In this document: positions 8,054 through 15,671 of the stretch, piece after piece
How the letters are laid out: the number at the start of each line of letters is the position of its first letter
How positions within the stretch are numbered: the first letter of the stretch is position 1
IMG/VR virus record: IMGVR_UViG_3300048924_000377
Location: 1-21,594 of that record
DNA: 21,594 nucleotides
Strand: one strand, 5' to 3'
From: a virus
Position numbers and translations under genes: made by a program
The notes under the pieces: generated by a model
What the model saw: the letters and a program-made list of their open reading frames with translations, nothing else
Database searches by the model: none
Told to the model about the DNA's origin: nothing

Positions 8054-8093
8054 ATCGTTAGACCAAAATTACCACAGATTCGGGAAAAGTAAA
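8054..8093 (-). promoter_or_regulatory. Late promoter pR' with sigma-dependent pause element
   Basis: The minus strand has a -35-like TTTACT (8093-8088), a 16-bp spacer and a -10-like TAATTT (8071-8066), followed by TCTAACGATGGGTTATTG. The AACGAT (8059-8054) plus GGGTTA matches the initial transcribed sequence of lambda pR', where AACGAT is the -10-like element that holds sigma and pauses polymerase for Q loading. It sits right after the Q stop codon, as in lambda. The lambda comparison is from memory. Confidence 0.8.
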
Positions 8094-8115
8094 TAGCTCA
8101 CGATAAAATAACGCC

Positions 8116-8949
8116 CTATTTTGTTATCTGCTTCAGCTGCTCATCAGCCCACGCTTCTTCGATATCAAACTTGGAGGTGAGCTGATCGTAGAATGGCTTA
8201 ACGGACTTCTTCCAGGTATCTAGCCTGATGGCATCAGTTATCTGGCAAACATCTGCATACGCCTCAGTCGAAGGGATTCGCTCATAGCCGCGCCCACTGC
8301 AGCGCTTGCAATTAGCCAGAACCGGAACGCCCTGCTGTTCAGTAAGAGCCTGATTAATGGCTTTCCCACGTCCATGACAATCTCTACAGGCGCAACTAAC
8401 AACCTTCTTCCCCTTACACTGAGGGCAGAGAACGCGTGCAACCTCCCTGACCTGCCTCCGTACCTCATACTCAGAAGGATGAATATCCTCTGCGCCCATG
8501 TGCAAAGACATCTTCACGAACTTCTTCGCTTTTGCCGGAGTGTGAGACTTCATGCTGAAAACCTCAGCATCAATAAACCCTTCCCCATTGCAGCCATCAC
8601 ACTGCTTCACGCTGGCAGCGCTGCGGGAATAGTCTTCGAACGCGAAGATGGCCAGCTGGTGCATCACTAGTGGTTTAATCTTTGCATCGAGCTTCCGTAA
8701 TGCCGCAACCCGATCGCACTTGGTCAGCGCGTACTGGGCCAGCAACTCAATCGCCCTCTCCCGGTCATTGTTGCTGATACCCATCTTGCCTAGGAAGGCA
8801 CTGTAACCCATCGCAGCCCGTTCTTGGGTCATACCCATGGCAGCCATGATATCCGTGCCGGTCAAAGAATCTGAGGCAGTTGCGCGCGGGGAGTCGCTGA
8901 TCAGCGTGGATTTTGCGAAGTGGTATTTCACTGTGTTTTCAAGATTCAT
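8116..8949 (-). CDS. Q: Late-gene antiterminator Q (lambda Q family)
   Basis: Q joins paused RNA polymerase at pR' and makes it ignore terminators, switching on the lysis and head genes. The start is close to lambda Q: SDSPRATASDSLTGTDIMAAMGM at residues 19-40. The C-terminal end (TWKKSVKPFYDQLTSKFDIEE) also matches. The middle carries four CxxC clusters of DnaJ-like style: CDGCNGEG (117-124), CPQCKGKK (175-182), CACRDCHGRG (186-195) and CKRCSGRG (214-221). Lambda Q has about 207 residues with fewer such motifs, so this 277-residue protein has an enlarged zinc-binding insert. Its ATG overlaps the ylcG stop by 4 nt. Confidence 0.93.
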   Translation of the reverse strand: MNLENTVKYHFAKSTLISDSPRATASDSLTGTDIMAAMGMTQERAAMGYSAFLGKMGISNNDRERAIELLAQYALTKCDRVAALRKLDAKIKPLVMHQLAIFAFEDYSRSAASVKQCDGCNGEGFIDAEVFSMKSHTPAKAKKFVKMSLHMGAEDIHPSEYEVRRQVREVARVLCPQCKGKKVVSCACRDCHGRGKAINQALTEQQGVPVLANCKRCSGRGYERIPSTEAYADVCQITDAIRLDTWKKSVKPFYDQLTSKFDIEEAWADEQLKQITK

Positions 8950-9086
8950 TCAGCAGCTCCTGCCATGTGGTAAATGCGAATAAAGTTGCGGAGGATGCGA
9001 TAGTCCACCAGCACCGAACCGGGGCGCCGATAAACGCGGAGACGTTGCCAACGTATGCGGAATATTTCGACCAGCACTGGACTCAT
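8946..9086 (-). CDS. ylcG: YlcG-like small protein
   Basis: This 46-residue gene is too short for most gene finders. It reads [20 protein letters not shown] and then [20 protein letters not shown], matching what I recall of E. coli DLP12 YlcG, which also lies between rusA and the antiterminator. It is joined to both neighbours by 4-nt ATGA overlaps (9086-9083 with rusA, 8949-8946 with Q), strong evidence that it is translated. It is very basic and amphipathic. Its function is unknown. Confidence 0.82.
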   Translation of the reverse strand: MSPVLVEIFRIRWQRLRVYRRPGSVLVDYRILRNFIRIYHMAGAAE

Positions 9087-9445
9087 GGGGCCTCCAGTTC
9101 TGTAATAGTCAGTTCGAGACGGCCGCCTTTAACGATCGGCATTTTCACAACGCGATAATCGACCACCTGGCAATCATCAAGCCAGAATCCAGCCCTCGTG
9201 AGCGCGTCAAATGCCGCCTTCTGCAGGTTATCCAAATCGCGGCGCCGGCGATCGGGCATGTGGCATTCGATGCGGAGTTTGAGCGATGCGGCCGTGCGGA
9301 TATTCAGCTGACTTTTGCGAATGATCATGGCCACGGAGTTCCGATAGGCGACACCGTCAGCGCTGATATGAGTGCGCCCGCGGTTGTGCCGGTAATAGCG
9401 GTTGTTGCTCGGCGGCCAGGGTAAAGTGATTTGATAAGTCTTCAC
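9083..9445 (-). CDS. rusA: RusA Holliday-junction resolvase
   Basis: RusA is a dimeric endonuclease that cuts four-way DNA junctions, used by the phage in recombination and branch removal before packaging. The start [20 protein letters not shown] is typical. The catalytic acidic residues are visible in [18 protein letters not shown] and in the following [11 protein letters not shown] (Asp70, Asp72 and Asp91 in E. coli numbering). I chose the GTG at 9445: it gives the usual 120 residues, has a GGGGGTGA ribosome site and lies 2 nt after the upstream stop codon. A GTG at 9457 would add four residues. Confidence 0.93.
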   Translation of the reverse strand: MKTYQITLPWPPSNNRYYRHNRGRTHISADGVAYRNSVAMIIRKSQLNIRTAASLKLRIECHMPDRRRRDLDNLQKAAFDALTRAGFWLDDCQVVDYRVVKMPIVKGGRLELTITELEAP

Positions 9446-9447
9446 GC

Positions 9448-9648
9448 TCACCCCCACATCCGGTTTCGCCAGCGGCTATCAGGGCGCGCTGGGGTGTTTG
9501 ATGTTGGCAGGTACGCACTGACGGTCCAGGTGACAAAATCCGGGTTAAGGCTGCGCTCAACACGGACTCCCCGCGCTTTATAGCGCCGTAGCAATTCGTC
9601 AGCCTGTTCGGTGCTGCAGTCGGTATGGTGGAACCAGGTATGTTTCAT
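9448..9648 (-). CDS. Conserved nin-region hypothetical protein
   Basis: A 66-residue protein beginning [20 protein letters not shown], with the segment [20 protein letters not shown]. Proteins of this shape are common next to rusA in lambdoid prophages; no function is known to me. Two earlier starts exist in frame (ATG 9654 overlapping the DUF1367 stop, GTG 9657). I prefer 9648 because GGGGTGA lies at a proper distance before it. The N-terminal helix is acidic and the C-terminus basic; a single Cys is present and there is no membrane segment. Confidence 0.7.
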   Translation of the reverse strand: MKHTWFHHTDCSTEQADELLRRYKARGVRVERSLNPDFVTWTVSAYLPTSNTPARPDSRWRNRMWG

Positions 9649-9653
9649 CGCCA

Positions 9654-10256
9654 TCACCCCGCAAAACCAAGCAGCTGCGCGGCGACGTTTTCAGCCTCAT
9701 CGCGACTGCTGAATGAATGGGACAGAATCCAGCGCCATAGGACATCGAGCGCAGCCTTATAGAGCTGCTGGAACTCGAGTTCGTCCATGTTGGCGAAAGA
9801 GATACTGCGGGGGTGCTTTCGGAGCGTGCCGTCCGGTAGCTGTATAGCGTCAAAGTGGCCTGCCTCGACGATCACCCATGACCGGTAAGCGTCAAACGAT
9901 TTACAGAGGCTGATGCCATTTGTGACGCGGCGATTGGCGACTTGCTCCAGGTACTGCTCAGCAGCATCGATGAGCGCGCTTTCGTTACCCGCATGAGTCG
10001 CGAGGAATTTGGCATAACCAGTAATGAGCCTTCGCTCGTTACTTGAGATGGCGCCGCCGGTTGGTTCCCAGTATTCAAAGCCCAGGTTAAGAAGCGCGAA
10101 GAAGCGCCGGTGGAATGCCGGTTTACGGACCCGTTTGAACTCAGCAACCAGAACGTCGCCGAGCTTAATTTTTGATTGCAGAATATCTCTGGTCTCGGGT
10201 GTGGCCGGGATCAGAATACCTGTGTGGTGCTTAATGAGTTGTAGTTCGAGCGCCAT
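9654..10256 (-). CDS. DUF1367 family phage protein
   Basis: The 200-residue product has the hallmarks of the DUF1367 family found in the nin region of many enterobacterial phages: LQLIKHHTGILIPATPETRD at the start, KPAFHRRFFALLNLGFEYWEPTGGA at about 45-69, and the ending PRSISFANMDELEFQQLYKA followed by LWRWIL. Its position corresponds to lambda ninB, which acts in recombination; a similar role is an inference from position only. GGAG lies 6 nt before the ATG. It is the first gene of the tight group running to Q. Confidence 0.88.
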   Translation of the reverse strand: MALELQLIKHHTGILIPATPETRDILQSKIKLGDVLVAEFKRVRKPAFHRRFFALLNLGFEYWEPTGGAISSNERRLITGYAKFLATHAGNESALIDAAEQYLEQVANRRVTNGISLCKSFDAYRSWVIVEAGHFDAIQLPDGTLRKHPRSISFANMDELEFQQLYKAALDVLWRWILSHSFSSRDEAENVAAQLLGFAG

Positions 10257-10295
10257 GGTTTTCTCCGTGGCGCATCAGGTATAGGCTGTTCAGGC

Positions 10296-10538
10296 CTATG
10301 AAAGAATAATATCAGATGGCGGGATGAGCCGGTAGCCCAGACGTGTAGCAAACTGCATAAACCCGTTGAGGGTAAAGATTTCTTCATCCTCAAGGAGAGG
10401 ACGCAATGAAACCAATCCATTTACGCGATAAACAAGATATCTTCCATCTGCCGGGAAGCTATAGATAACGGTTTTATCGGCCCTTCTGACCACATCGTAC
10501 CATTGATCATCTGCATTAAAGGCATTTGCGCTACACAC
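10296..10538 (-). CDS. Small protein downstream of dinI, candidate prophage antirepressor
   Basis: An 80-residue protein beginning at GTG 10538, preceded by a strong GGGGG ribosome site 5 nt away. It reads MCSANAFNADDQWYDVVRRA and continues with alternating hydrophobic residues (TVIYSFPADGRYLVYRVNG) and an acidic helix (LLEDEEIFTLNGFMQFATRL). I do not recognise a named domain. The context is informative: it is 106 nt downstream of a DinI-like gene that has a LexA box, and the phage repressor lacks a cleavage domain. In the Salmonella Gifsy prophages the LexA-controlled dinI-gfoA operon encodes the antirepressor that inactivates such repressors. That it plays this role is inference from position and size. 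Confidence 0.6.
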   Translation of the reverse strand: MCSANAFNADDQWYDVVRRADKTVIYSFPADGRYLVYRVNGLVSLRPLLEDEEIFTLNGFMQFATRLGYRLIPPSDIILS

Positions 10539-10556
10539 TATTTCCCCCAGAGCGAC

Positions 10557-10616
10557 TTATTGACGCGGTAAACAGTAATCGGGAACAGCCAGGGGAACGC
10601 TTACAGCGATACTCAT
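10557..10616 (-). CDS. Possible 19-residue leader peptide
   Basis: Between the DinI-like gene and the next gene is a tiny frame, MSIAVSVPLAVPDYCLPRQ, with GGAG 8 nt before the ATG and a stop 18 bases before the next start codon. The ribosome site and its location in an operon gap are the only support. It could be a translated leader coupling the second gene, or chance. Confidence 0.3.
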   Translation of the reverse strand: MSIAVSVPLAVPDYCLPRQ

Positions 10617-10644
10617 TGAAACTGCTCCAGTGAAATTCACGCGA

Positions 10645-10869
10645 TTAATAAAACCACTCGTCCGCGCTTTCCCAGGCTTCCTGAACTATATGCTCAACCT
10701 CTTTCTTGTCGCCCACGAATACAGCCATACCATCATTACTGGCACACTTAATCGTCAACTGACATCCGTCGAATTGCTTGCTGAGCCTTTTGAGAGGTTC
10801 TGACCCAAGCGCAGGTATGGCTCCATCAGGAAGTTTCTTAATGCGATCAATGGTTAAATCAATTTTCAT
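10645..10869 (-). CDS. dinI: DinI-like protein under LexA control
   Basis: The 74-residue protein is of the DinI/ImpC family, small proteins that bind RecA and modulate filament activity during the SOS response. The N-terminus MKIDLTIDRIKKLPDGAIPA and the acidic C-terminal helix ending QEAWESADEWFY match DinI (family signature about ETWESADDWF). GGAGGG gives a strong ribosome site, and a near-perfect LexA box lies about 20 bases further upstream. It starts an operon with the 10296-10538 gene. In Gifsy-type prophages DinI-like genes accompany the antirepressor gene; the RecA role itself is from the family. Confidence 0.88.
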   Translation of the reverse strand: MKIDLTIDRIKKLPDGAIPALGSEPLKRLSKQFDGCQLTIKCASNDGMAVFVGDKKEVEHIVQEAWESADEWFY

Positions 10870-10888
10870 TTTTCCCTCCGCGACAAAT

Positions 10889-10908
10889 TACTGTATGCAT
10901 ATACAGTA
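10889..10908 (-). promoter_or_regulatory. LexA (SOS) box
   Basis: TACTGTATGCATATACAGTA is a nearly perfect LexA operator: CTGT and ACAG at the canonical 8-base spacing with AT-rich flanks extending the palindrome. It lies about 20 bases before the ATG of the DinI-like gene, placing it over the likely promoter. It should hold the operon silent until DNA damage. Confidence 0.93.
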
Positions 10909-11333
10909 CATTTATAACCTTATGTAACGGATTTTGCAACGTTTTAAGAGATCACAATTTATCTCACTGAGATTGTGTACCCCCTAAACAAACAACAGGT
11001 TACTTCTAGAGTGAAAACTTGTAGCTCCTGTGGATTGCATGTTTTGTGGTGGACGTAAGAATGATCGTTTGGACACACAGCGCGGCTCACAAGCACTATT
11101 TCATGACCAAACTCTGTAGCGAGAACCTGTCTTGCAGGCTCTCGCTTCGGGATCATCGTTAAAGTACCCGTTGCATAATGTTCTCATCATTTGAATTAAA
11201 GATTTTACAGCCTTTACCGATACTACTCTGGTCCTTGCTTGTGACGCGTCAGTGTTCAGTGCTGTTTGCCTTAGCCATCCGGACTGACTACATACCGCCT
11301 CATAAAAGCCAATCCTTAATATAAAGGGAACTT
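10909..11333. other. Divergent intergenic region without a supported gene
   Basis: About 425 bases between the SOS operon and the lipoprotein gene. It holds a stem-loop at about 11119-11146 (GCGAGA...TCTCGC with an inner CCTG/CAGG) with no T-run, and a 65-codon minus-strand frame (10959-11156) lacking a ribosome site. The promoter for the lipoprotein must lie here, but no convincing hexamer pair is seen. Confidence 0.4.
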
Positions 11334-12287
11334 ATGAGATTAAAATATGCAGCACTCATACTCGCCGTTACCATTACAGGCTGTGATGACAAAAAAGACG
11401 TGGTCGGTTGCTCCTCTGAAATGACCCAGTCAGCTCTCATGGACTTATTGAAAAAATCTGCTTATGAAGGACTCTCTGAACAGGTCGACAAATATCCTGA
11501 CGTCACTAATCAGACCAAACGAAGCGCCCTGGACAAGATCAAACTGGCCATCTCAGAAATCTCCACAACCTCAAGTGACACGGGTAGCACATTGAAAACA
11601 TGTGAAGGTACCTTGACAATGACCCTACCTGCGAATGAGTACGCTCAGCTTTCTGATGCTTACAGAAAGAACTTTAACCGTAATCTCGACAAGCAAATGG
11701 AAAGCCTGTCTTTAGATCACAACGCTAACACTTTTTCAAAACGCATCTCCTACACCGCGCAGGCGACCGACGATCAGAAAAACGTTTTTGTAAAAGCCTC
11801 CTCTGATAATCCGATATCTGTGGGTGCTGCCGCACTTACATCGCTTTCCATCATCAACCCGATCGTTGAACTGCAGAAAATCCAACAGGCTAAGGATGCC
11901 CAGCAGAGCCAAATTGAAGCGCAACAACAGGCTCAACTCAGGGCGCAACAACAGGCCCAGTATGAGGCAGAGCAGCAAATTGAGAGACAGACACAGCTGC
12001 AAGCACAAGAAAAGGCAGAGCAGCAGGTTCAACAGCAAAATGCTGGGAGCCTTGATCAGTCCCGAATGGCGTTTGCAAATGCCGACTCTGATTTGAATAC
12101 CGCCTGGAGCACATTAACGCCGGCGAAGAAAAAGGAGTTACTGCCTTCTCAGCGCCAGTGGATTAAAACAAAGGATGCCATGTGCGGCAAAGTCTCAATG
12201 CAGGGAACAGATTCTGAAGTGAAAAAAATGGTCGACTGCCAGACGCAAATGACCCTTTCAAGGACTACTTTCATCAGTACCCAATAA
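11334..12287 (+). CDS. Lipoprotein with Gln-rich coiled coil and LprI-like domain
   Basis: The 317-residue protein has a lipoprotein signal: MRLKYAALILAVTITGCDDK, lipobox ITGC, lipid on Cys17. Asp at +2 and +3 is the inner-membrane retention signal in enterobacteria. Residues about 185-240 are a Gln/Ala/Glu-rich coiled coil (repeats of QQQAQ). The last 80 residues fit the LprI/DUF1311 lysozyme-inhibitor-like domain: DQSRMAFANADSDLNTAWST, then LPSQRQWIKTKDAMC and a second Cys in VDCQTQMTLSRT. It probably faces the periplasm. AAGGGA lies before the ATG. It reads against the phage early operon, so it is a lysogenic-conversion type cargo gene; superinfection or lysozyme-related roles are inference. 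Confidence 0.8.
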   Translation: MRLKYAALILAVTITGCDDKKDVVGCSSEMTQSALMDLLKKSAYEGLSEQVDKYPDVTNQTKRSALDKIKLAISEISTTSSDTGSTLKTCEGTLTMTLPANEYAQLSDAYRKNFNRNLDKQMESLSLDHNANTFSKRISYTAQATDDQKNVFVKASSDNPISVGAAALTSLSIINPIVELQKIQQAKDAQQSQIEAQQQAQLRAQQQAQYEAEQQIERQTQLQAQEKAEQQVQQQNAGSLDQSRMAFANADSDLNTAWSTLTPAKKKELLPSQRQWIKTKDAMCGKVSMQGTDSEVKKMVDCQTQMTLSRTTFISTQ

Positions 12288-12298
12288 CAGATGCCCCC

Positions 12299-12339
12299 CA
12301 TTACGCTGCAGCCAATGCTAAGCTGGCTCCAGCGTAATG
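12299..12339. repeat. Large inverted repeat after the lipoprotein gene
   Basis: CATTACGCTG at 12299-12308 is perfectly repeated in inverse at 12330-12339, with an inner AGCCA/TGGCT pair. No T-run follows on either strand. It could be an RNA stem protecting the 3' end of the lipoprotein transcript or a bidirectional transcription barrier. Confidence 0.55.
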
Positions 12340-12395
12340 CATGATAATTTCCGCCATGTCCTCTGATCTTTTTCAAGCATGATACACAAGTGTCA

Positions 12396-12438
12396 CGCCA
12401 TAACCCGTGAGTTACTAGCTCACCGAATGGCGGTTTTT
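12396..12438 (+). terminator. Intrinsic terminator, plus strand
   Basis: CGCCAT (12396-12401) pairs with ATGGCG (12427-12432), an inner GTGAG/CTCAC stem closes a 7-base loop, and TTTTT follows. It lies about 110 bases after the lipoprotein gene and before the helicase cassette, so it would insulate the two plus-strand units. Confidence 0.75.
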
Positions 12439-12591
12439 ACGATCTGACATAGGATTGGATATCAGCTTTGTGCCAAGAGCGGACTTTAATAACACCTAGT
12501 TGGGTTAATGCACGTGGAACAGGTCAGTACTTCCATGTTGTGATACTCTGCATTTACATTGTAACCCTTGACCTTTCCTGAGATTAGACCA

Positions 12592-13461
12592 ATGACGGGC
12601 TTTTTTAAGCAGATTGAAGATACTGAAGATATTCGCCAAGGTGATATCATCCGCAAACTTAATCCTAATACCGGAGAAGTAGAAAAATTAGGGGTCATAA
12701 TCACAGCCGATTGCGACATTGCTCAAAGGAAAGCTAGCGAACGCTATACTTGGTTAGAAATCGTACCTATGGCAGTCTATATCGAAGGTCCGTGGGCACA
12801 GGAGCAATTGCGCAGGCTTTCAGAAAAACGTTCGAATTCTATATGTGAGTATCTTAATAGTCAGATCCGCAAACGACACCCTGATCTAACGCCACTAACA
12901 CATGATTCTGTAGTGCAATGGCTACACAGTAAGTCTGCAGAAGATATTTTAAAGAGTGTCACTGGAAAGACTTCAGGATTAGATCAAAAGCAGTTGCGCA
13001 ATCTTCAGGGTTTTGCGTTGACTGTATGTACAGACGAAAAACAGAGCTCCTTCAGCTTATTAAAATCGGCTTGGACATTCTTTGATATCAATGAGAAAAA
13101 TCAGCAGGAATCCGTTCGAGATGCCTTTAAAGATAGTGGTGGCTTCCAAGACTATTTTGTAATTCCTGAGTTACCTCGACAGAAGGGTGTTGGTTTTGTC
13201 GTAATGCTACGATCAATGTGGACAATCATGGCTCCCGAACTTTACCTCACCGAGCAAGATGCGCGTATAGACGGTCATCCACACGCTTATCACCGAGTTG
13301 GACGGCTCGATGATAGCATTCGCTTCTCAATCACTCAAAAGCTGGCATTTCTATTCTCACGTATCGGGATGCCTACGATCTTTGAATCTGCCTGCAAGAC
13401 TGCAGCTGAATTTACGGCTGAGGAATTTTTCAAAAAAAATGAGCAAGAGGTACGCCCCTGA
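12592..13461 (+). CDS. Unrecognised protein, first gene of helicase cassette
   Basis: The 289-residue protein starts MTGFFKQIEDTEDIRQGDII. An ATG at 12592 is preferred over the in-frame TTG at 12568. Near residues 34-50 there is a striking segment, LGVIITADCDIAQRKASERY, preceded by RQGDII: a buried strand ending in Asp-Cys-Asp, which looks like a conserved functional site. The rest is mixed alpha/beta without a nuclease or nucleotide motif I can name. Its stop codon overlaps the start of the helicase gene by one base (TGATG), so the two are translated together and probably act as one system. A phage-defence or superinfection-exclusion role is inferred from the partner and location. Confidence 0.75.
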   Translation: MTGFFKQIEDTEDIRQGDIIRKLNPNTGEVEKLGVIITADCDIAQRKASERYTWLEIVPMAVYIEGPWAQEQLRRLSEKRSNSICEYLNSQIRKRHPDLTPLTHDSVVQWLHSKSAEDILKSVTGKTSGLDQKQLRNLQGFALTVCTDEKQSSFSLLKSAWTFFDINEKNQQESVRDAFKDSGGFQDYFVIPELPRQKGVGFVVMLRSMWTIMAPELYLTEQDARIDGHPHAYHRVGRLDDSIRFSITQKLAFLFSRIGMPTIFESACKTAAEFTAEEFFKKNEQEVRP

Positions 13462-15671
13462 TGACAACCATATCTGCCGTTGTAATTGACTCGAAGGCTA
13501 TCAGCATATTGGATCGGGCATTCATCGAAGATTCTTGGATGCAGAAATTCGAAGTCCCGCAAAATACCGATGGTCTACGCCGCGTGGAATTAGATGATAT
13601 AGTTTTCCTACTTTCAAAAGAAGCCGATCTAGATGAAAACTATCTTGTCATCAACACCACTGTCTTTTCTAATAACGGTATAGTGGTCAAACCGCGCATG
13701 GCTTTCGAGCGTATTATCCGTGTGGCATTGAGACATTTTGATCGTAATATAGCAATTCCCCTTCCATGGCAGCCTTATTTCTCTGGCTCTCTGCTTTCGA
13801 TTTACGCACAGCCCCCCCGAGATGCCCAACAACGGATCTATTTCGACCAATCGCCAGATGGTACCAGCTGTCTATACGCGTTCGCTATCACAAGCACTCC
13901 AGAAGACCTAGAGCGAGTACCTGAAGACAATTCTCTGTATCAGCGTGCAATTAACAGGATCTGTGATGCTCTTTTAGCGGAACCTCCATCCGTACCAAAT
14001 GTTGGTAATTTCGGTGTTCTTCTTTCCGAACCCTTGGGTGTCAAACTGGCTAGTGCAGGGACTTTGCAGGTATGGTATGAGCAACGCCTTAACCGTGAGC
14101 AACGAGAGTTTGTAGATAGGTTACATGACCGCCCCGTAAGACTACGTGGCGCTGCTGGCACTGGAAAAACGCAATCAATGGTTGTGAAGTGCCTACGTGA
14201 TTTGTACGACGATGTAGGAAACGATAAAACTTTCGCATTTCTAACCCATAGCTCGGCATTGGCCAATACGGTCGTACGGGGCATGCTTCAGGCACTAGAT
14301 CCGACAGAAAAATGGACATCGTTAAAAACGACTTCGGGACAACCTAAACTGTGGATCGGCACTATTTACGAGCTCGCGCAAGAGAAATTGGGTTATGAGA
14401 AAAAAGGCCTGCAGCCCTTGTCACTAGACGGTCGAGATGGGCGTGAATATCAAAGGATGCTCATTGTGCAGGCAATCGATCAGGTAGTAAAAGATCCACG
14501 TATTGTTTTGGATAATTTTACAGATTGTCCTGATTTCCAACTGCGCTTACAGAAGCATAGTGAAGACCCCTCGCTCATTGACGATATTATGAACGAATTT
14601 GCCTGTGTGCTGGATCTGGAAGCAATTAGGAAAGATACACATGAGGCTAATCGTTATGCTACTCGAGGTTCTCGGGAGCCTTGGCAAATGATCCTACCAA
14701 CTGAAGCCCACCGCCGAGTCGTTTTAGAGATCCATGACATCTATCGAACACTGCTACGAAAGCAGAAGATGCTGAGCATGGATCAAATGATCGCTGACTT
14801 TGACCGTTATCTCGGCACTCACGAGTGGGGTGCCTTACGTGATCGTGATGGTTTCGACCTAGTGTTCGTTGACGAGTACCACTATTTTACTCGAGCTGAG
14901 GCGATGCTTCTTCACAACCTCTTTAAAACGCGAGCGCAGGTTAGTGGTCGATGGCCACTACTGATGGCCTACGATATCAAACAGAGCACCAATGATGTCG
15001 CTATTAGCGGTGGAGTGGAAAAGTTTCGCAATCCTGGAGTTGGAGAGTCTGTCCTTACAGAACTCAAACAGGTTTATCGGTCAACACCACAGATTACAGC
15101 GTTCTTAAGTGATCTTGATGCTTCATTCCCTGCCATGGATCTTGAGGGCGAGTACGCAACCTACACAGCTAATTCTCGTCAGGATGATGGTGATATCCCC
15201 ACCTTAAGCATCTATGACACAGATATTAAACTAGTTGATAGTGTATTCGCGCAGGCTGCTCGTATAATTCGCGATATTGAAGGCGGCGGAAGCCAAGTAG
15301 CAGTACTGTGTTTGAACGAAGCTTTGTTCGATAAAATTCGTGTTGCTGGCCGAGTTCGAGACAAATTAGTGCCGATCACTTCACGCGATGACCTCAAAGA
15401 ACTACGTTATGCCAAGAATAAATGCGTCTTCAGCATGCCGGAATTTGTAGCGGGGCTGCAGTTTCATACTGTGTTCTTAATCCATGCAAATAGCTCGGAT
15501 TATGATGAAGATCTTGGTTTCGGCTCACGCCGACGTTATGTGTCACGCGTTTATCTTGGGGCGAGTCGGGCTGCTTACAAGATCATGTTAGCCAGCTCAA
15601 GAGAACACGGCGGGCCTTGCCAATTGTTGGAAGTACCATTGACCAACAAGTCCTTAAAAGATATCACCTGA
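13461..15671 (+). CDS. SF1 (UvrD/Rep-like) helicase, second gene of cassette
   Basis: A 736-residue ATPase with complete superfamily 1 motifs. A Q-like lead LNREQREFVDRL precedes Walker A GAAGTGKT (230-237). Walker B is FDLVFVDEYHYF with Asp471-Glu472, followed by motif III LMAYDIKQS (501-509), motif IV LKQVYRSTPQI (535-545), motif V SMPEFVAGLQFHTVFL (658-673) and motif VI YLGASRA (699-704) with its arginine finger. The first 200 residues match no domain I know and may recognise the partner or target. The insert between motifs Ia and II is long (about 180 residues). It is not a phage replication helicase: it reads against the operon and is coupled to the preceding gene. Confidence 0.88.
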   Translation: MTTISAVVIDSKAISILDRAFIEDSWMQKFEVPQNTDGLRRVELDDIVFLLSKEADLDENYLVINTTVFSNNGIVVKPRMAFERIIRVALRHFDRNIAIPLPWQPYFSGSLLSIYAQPPRDAQQRIYFDQSPDGTSCLYAFAITSTPEDLERVPEDNSLYQRAINRICDALLAEPPSVPNVGNFGVLLSEPLGVKLASAGTLQVWYEQRLNREQREFVDRLHDRPVRLRGAAGTGKTQSMVVKCLRDLYDDVGNDKTFAFLTHSSALANTVVRGMLQALDPTEKWTSLKTTSGQPKLWIGTIYELAQEKLGYEKKGLQPLSLDGRDGREYQRMLIVQAIDQVVKDPRIVLDNFTDCPDFQLRLQKHSEDPSLIDDIMNEFACVLDLEAIRKDTHEANRYATRGSREPWQMILPTEAHRRVVLEIHDIYRTLLRKQKMLSMDQMIADFDRYLGTHEWGALRDRDGFDLVFVDEYHYFTRAEAMLLHNLFKTRAQVSGRWPLLMAYDIKQSTNDVAISGGVEKFRNPGVGESVLTELKQVYRSTPQITAFLSDLDASFPAMDLEGEYATYTANSRQDDGDIPTLSIYDTDIKLVDSVFAQAARIIRDIEGGGSQVAVLCLNEALFDKIRVAGRVRDKLVPITSRDDLKELRYAKNKCVFSMPEFVAGLQFHTVFLIHANSSDYDEDLGFGSRRRYVSRVYLGASRAAYKIMLASSREHGGPCQLLEVPLTNKSLKDIT

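Noticed and set aside
9872-10147. Minus-strand frame of 91 codons inside the DUF1367 gene
   Set aside because: It lies in another frame of a well-conserved gene and is serine-rich without domain features.
10959-11156. Minus-strand frame of 65 codons upstream of the SOS operon
   Set aside because: No ribosome site and no recognisable motif. It would be read into the LexA-controlled promoter, and the composition is not convincing.
11736-12038. Leucine-rich minus-strand frame opposite the lipoprotein
   Set aside because: It is the reverse complement of the Gln/Ala-rich coiled coil, which naturally gives a Leu-rich antisense translation.
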